14,892 nt of DNA from Ruminococcus sp. UBA4350 (GTDB lineage: Bacteria; Bacillota; Clostridia; Oscillospirales; Ruminococcaceae), in the NCBI GenBank assembly GCA_002394125.1, contig DGSY01000095.1, positions 1 to 14,892 on the forward strand. Reading direction: 5' to 3'. The notes under the pieces were generated by a model. The model had not been told where the DNA came from. It did no database searches and was given only the letters and a program-made list of their open reading frames with translations. Shown here piece by piece: positions 14,840 to 14,892 of the stretch (position 1 is its first letter; the number at the start of each line of letters is the position of its first letter). The translations under genes and the position numbers were made by a program.

Positions 14840-14858
14840 TTCATTAAGGATTTATGAA
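14840..14858. promoter_or_regulatory. Imperfect palindrome upstream of the exporter promoter
   Basis: TTCATTAA-GGA-TTTATGAA has arms matching at seven of eight positions. It is 17 bases upstream of the -35 box, centred near -62 relative to the predicted start, the usual place for an activator. It overlaps another short inverted repeat, GGATTT-ATGA-AAATCC (14848-14863). The remaining bases to the window edge hold no gene I can support. Confidence 0.35.
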
Positions 14859-14892
14859 AATCCGTTCAGGCAATACCGCACAGAGCTGGCGG

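Overview
The window looks like chromosome from a moderately GC-rich, low-redundancy Firmicute, most likely a Ruminococcus-like member of the Clostridia/Oscillospirales. This is inferred from strong TTGACA-17-TATAAT promoters, AGGAGG-type ribosome binding sites, a HrcA/CIRCE operator, clostridial-type PurA and MacB-like exporter proteins with no outer-membrane partner, and strong G/C preference at third codon positions. No phage, plasmid, CRISPR, tRNA or rRNA signal was seen.

Left part (1-2810): the 3' end of an unidentified gene, then a two-gene ECF sigma / membrane anti-sigma-like operon whose stop and start codons overlap, closed by a strong hairpin terminator. A perfect 14-bp palindrome lies in its leader. 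Middle-left (2811-5262): an inverted copy of a palindromic intergenic repeat, a promoter and a stand-alone MinD/ParA-type ATPase, then purA with its own strong promoter and a 9-bp-arm inverted repeat at the predicted transcript start. A bidirectional terminator separates purA from a convergent gene.

Middle (5261-7494): a zinc-ribbon, single-pass membrane protein of unknown function on the minus strand, then a 0.5-kb intergenic region filled by a mosaic of the same repeat (two copies of a 49-bp module and two of a 95-bp module). htpG follows (7495-9390), with a perfect CIRCE operator at its promoter. Right part (9451-14742, minus strand): a four-gene MacB/YknXYZ-like export operon in the order adaptor, ATPase, second adaptor, permease, from a consensus promoter at 14794-14822. 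It has two different membrane-fusion (adaptor) proteins for one ATPase and one permease.

The most noteworthy items are the repeat family, whose copies differ by a compensatory base-pair change in one hairpin, and the dual-adaptor exporter, in which one adaptor carries a roughly 180-residue insertion inside its coiled-coil hairpin. Functions are inferred from motifs read by eye; no database search was possible.
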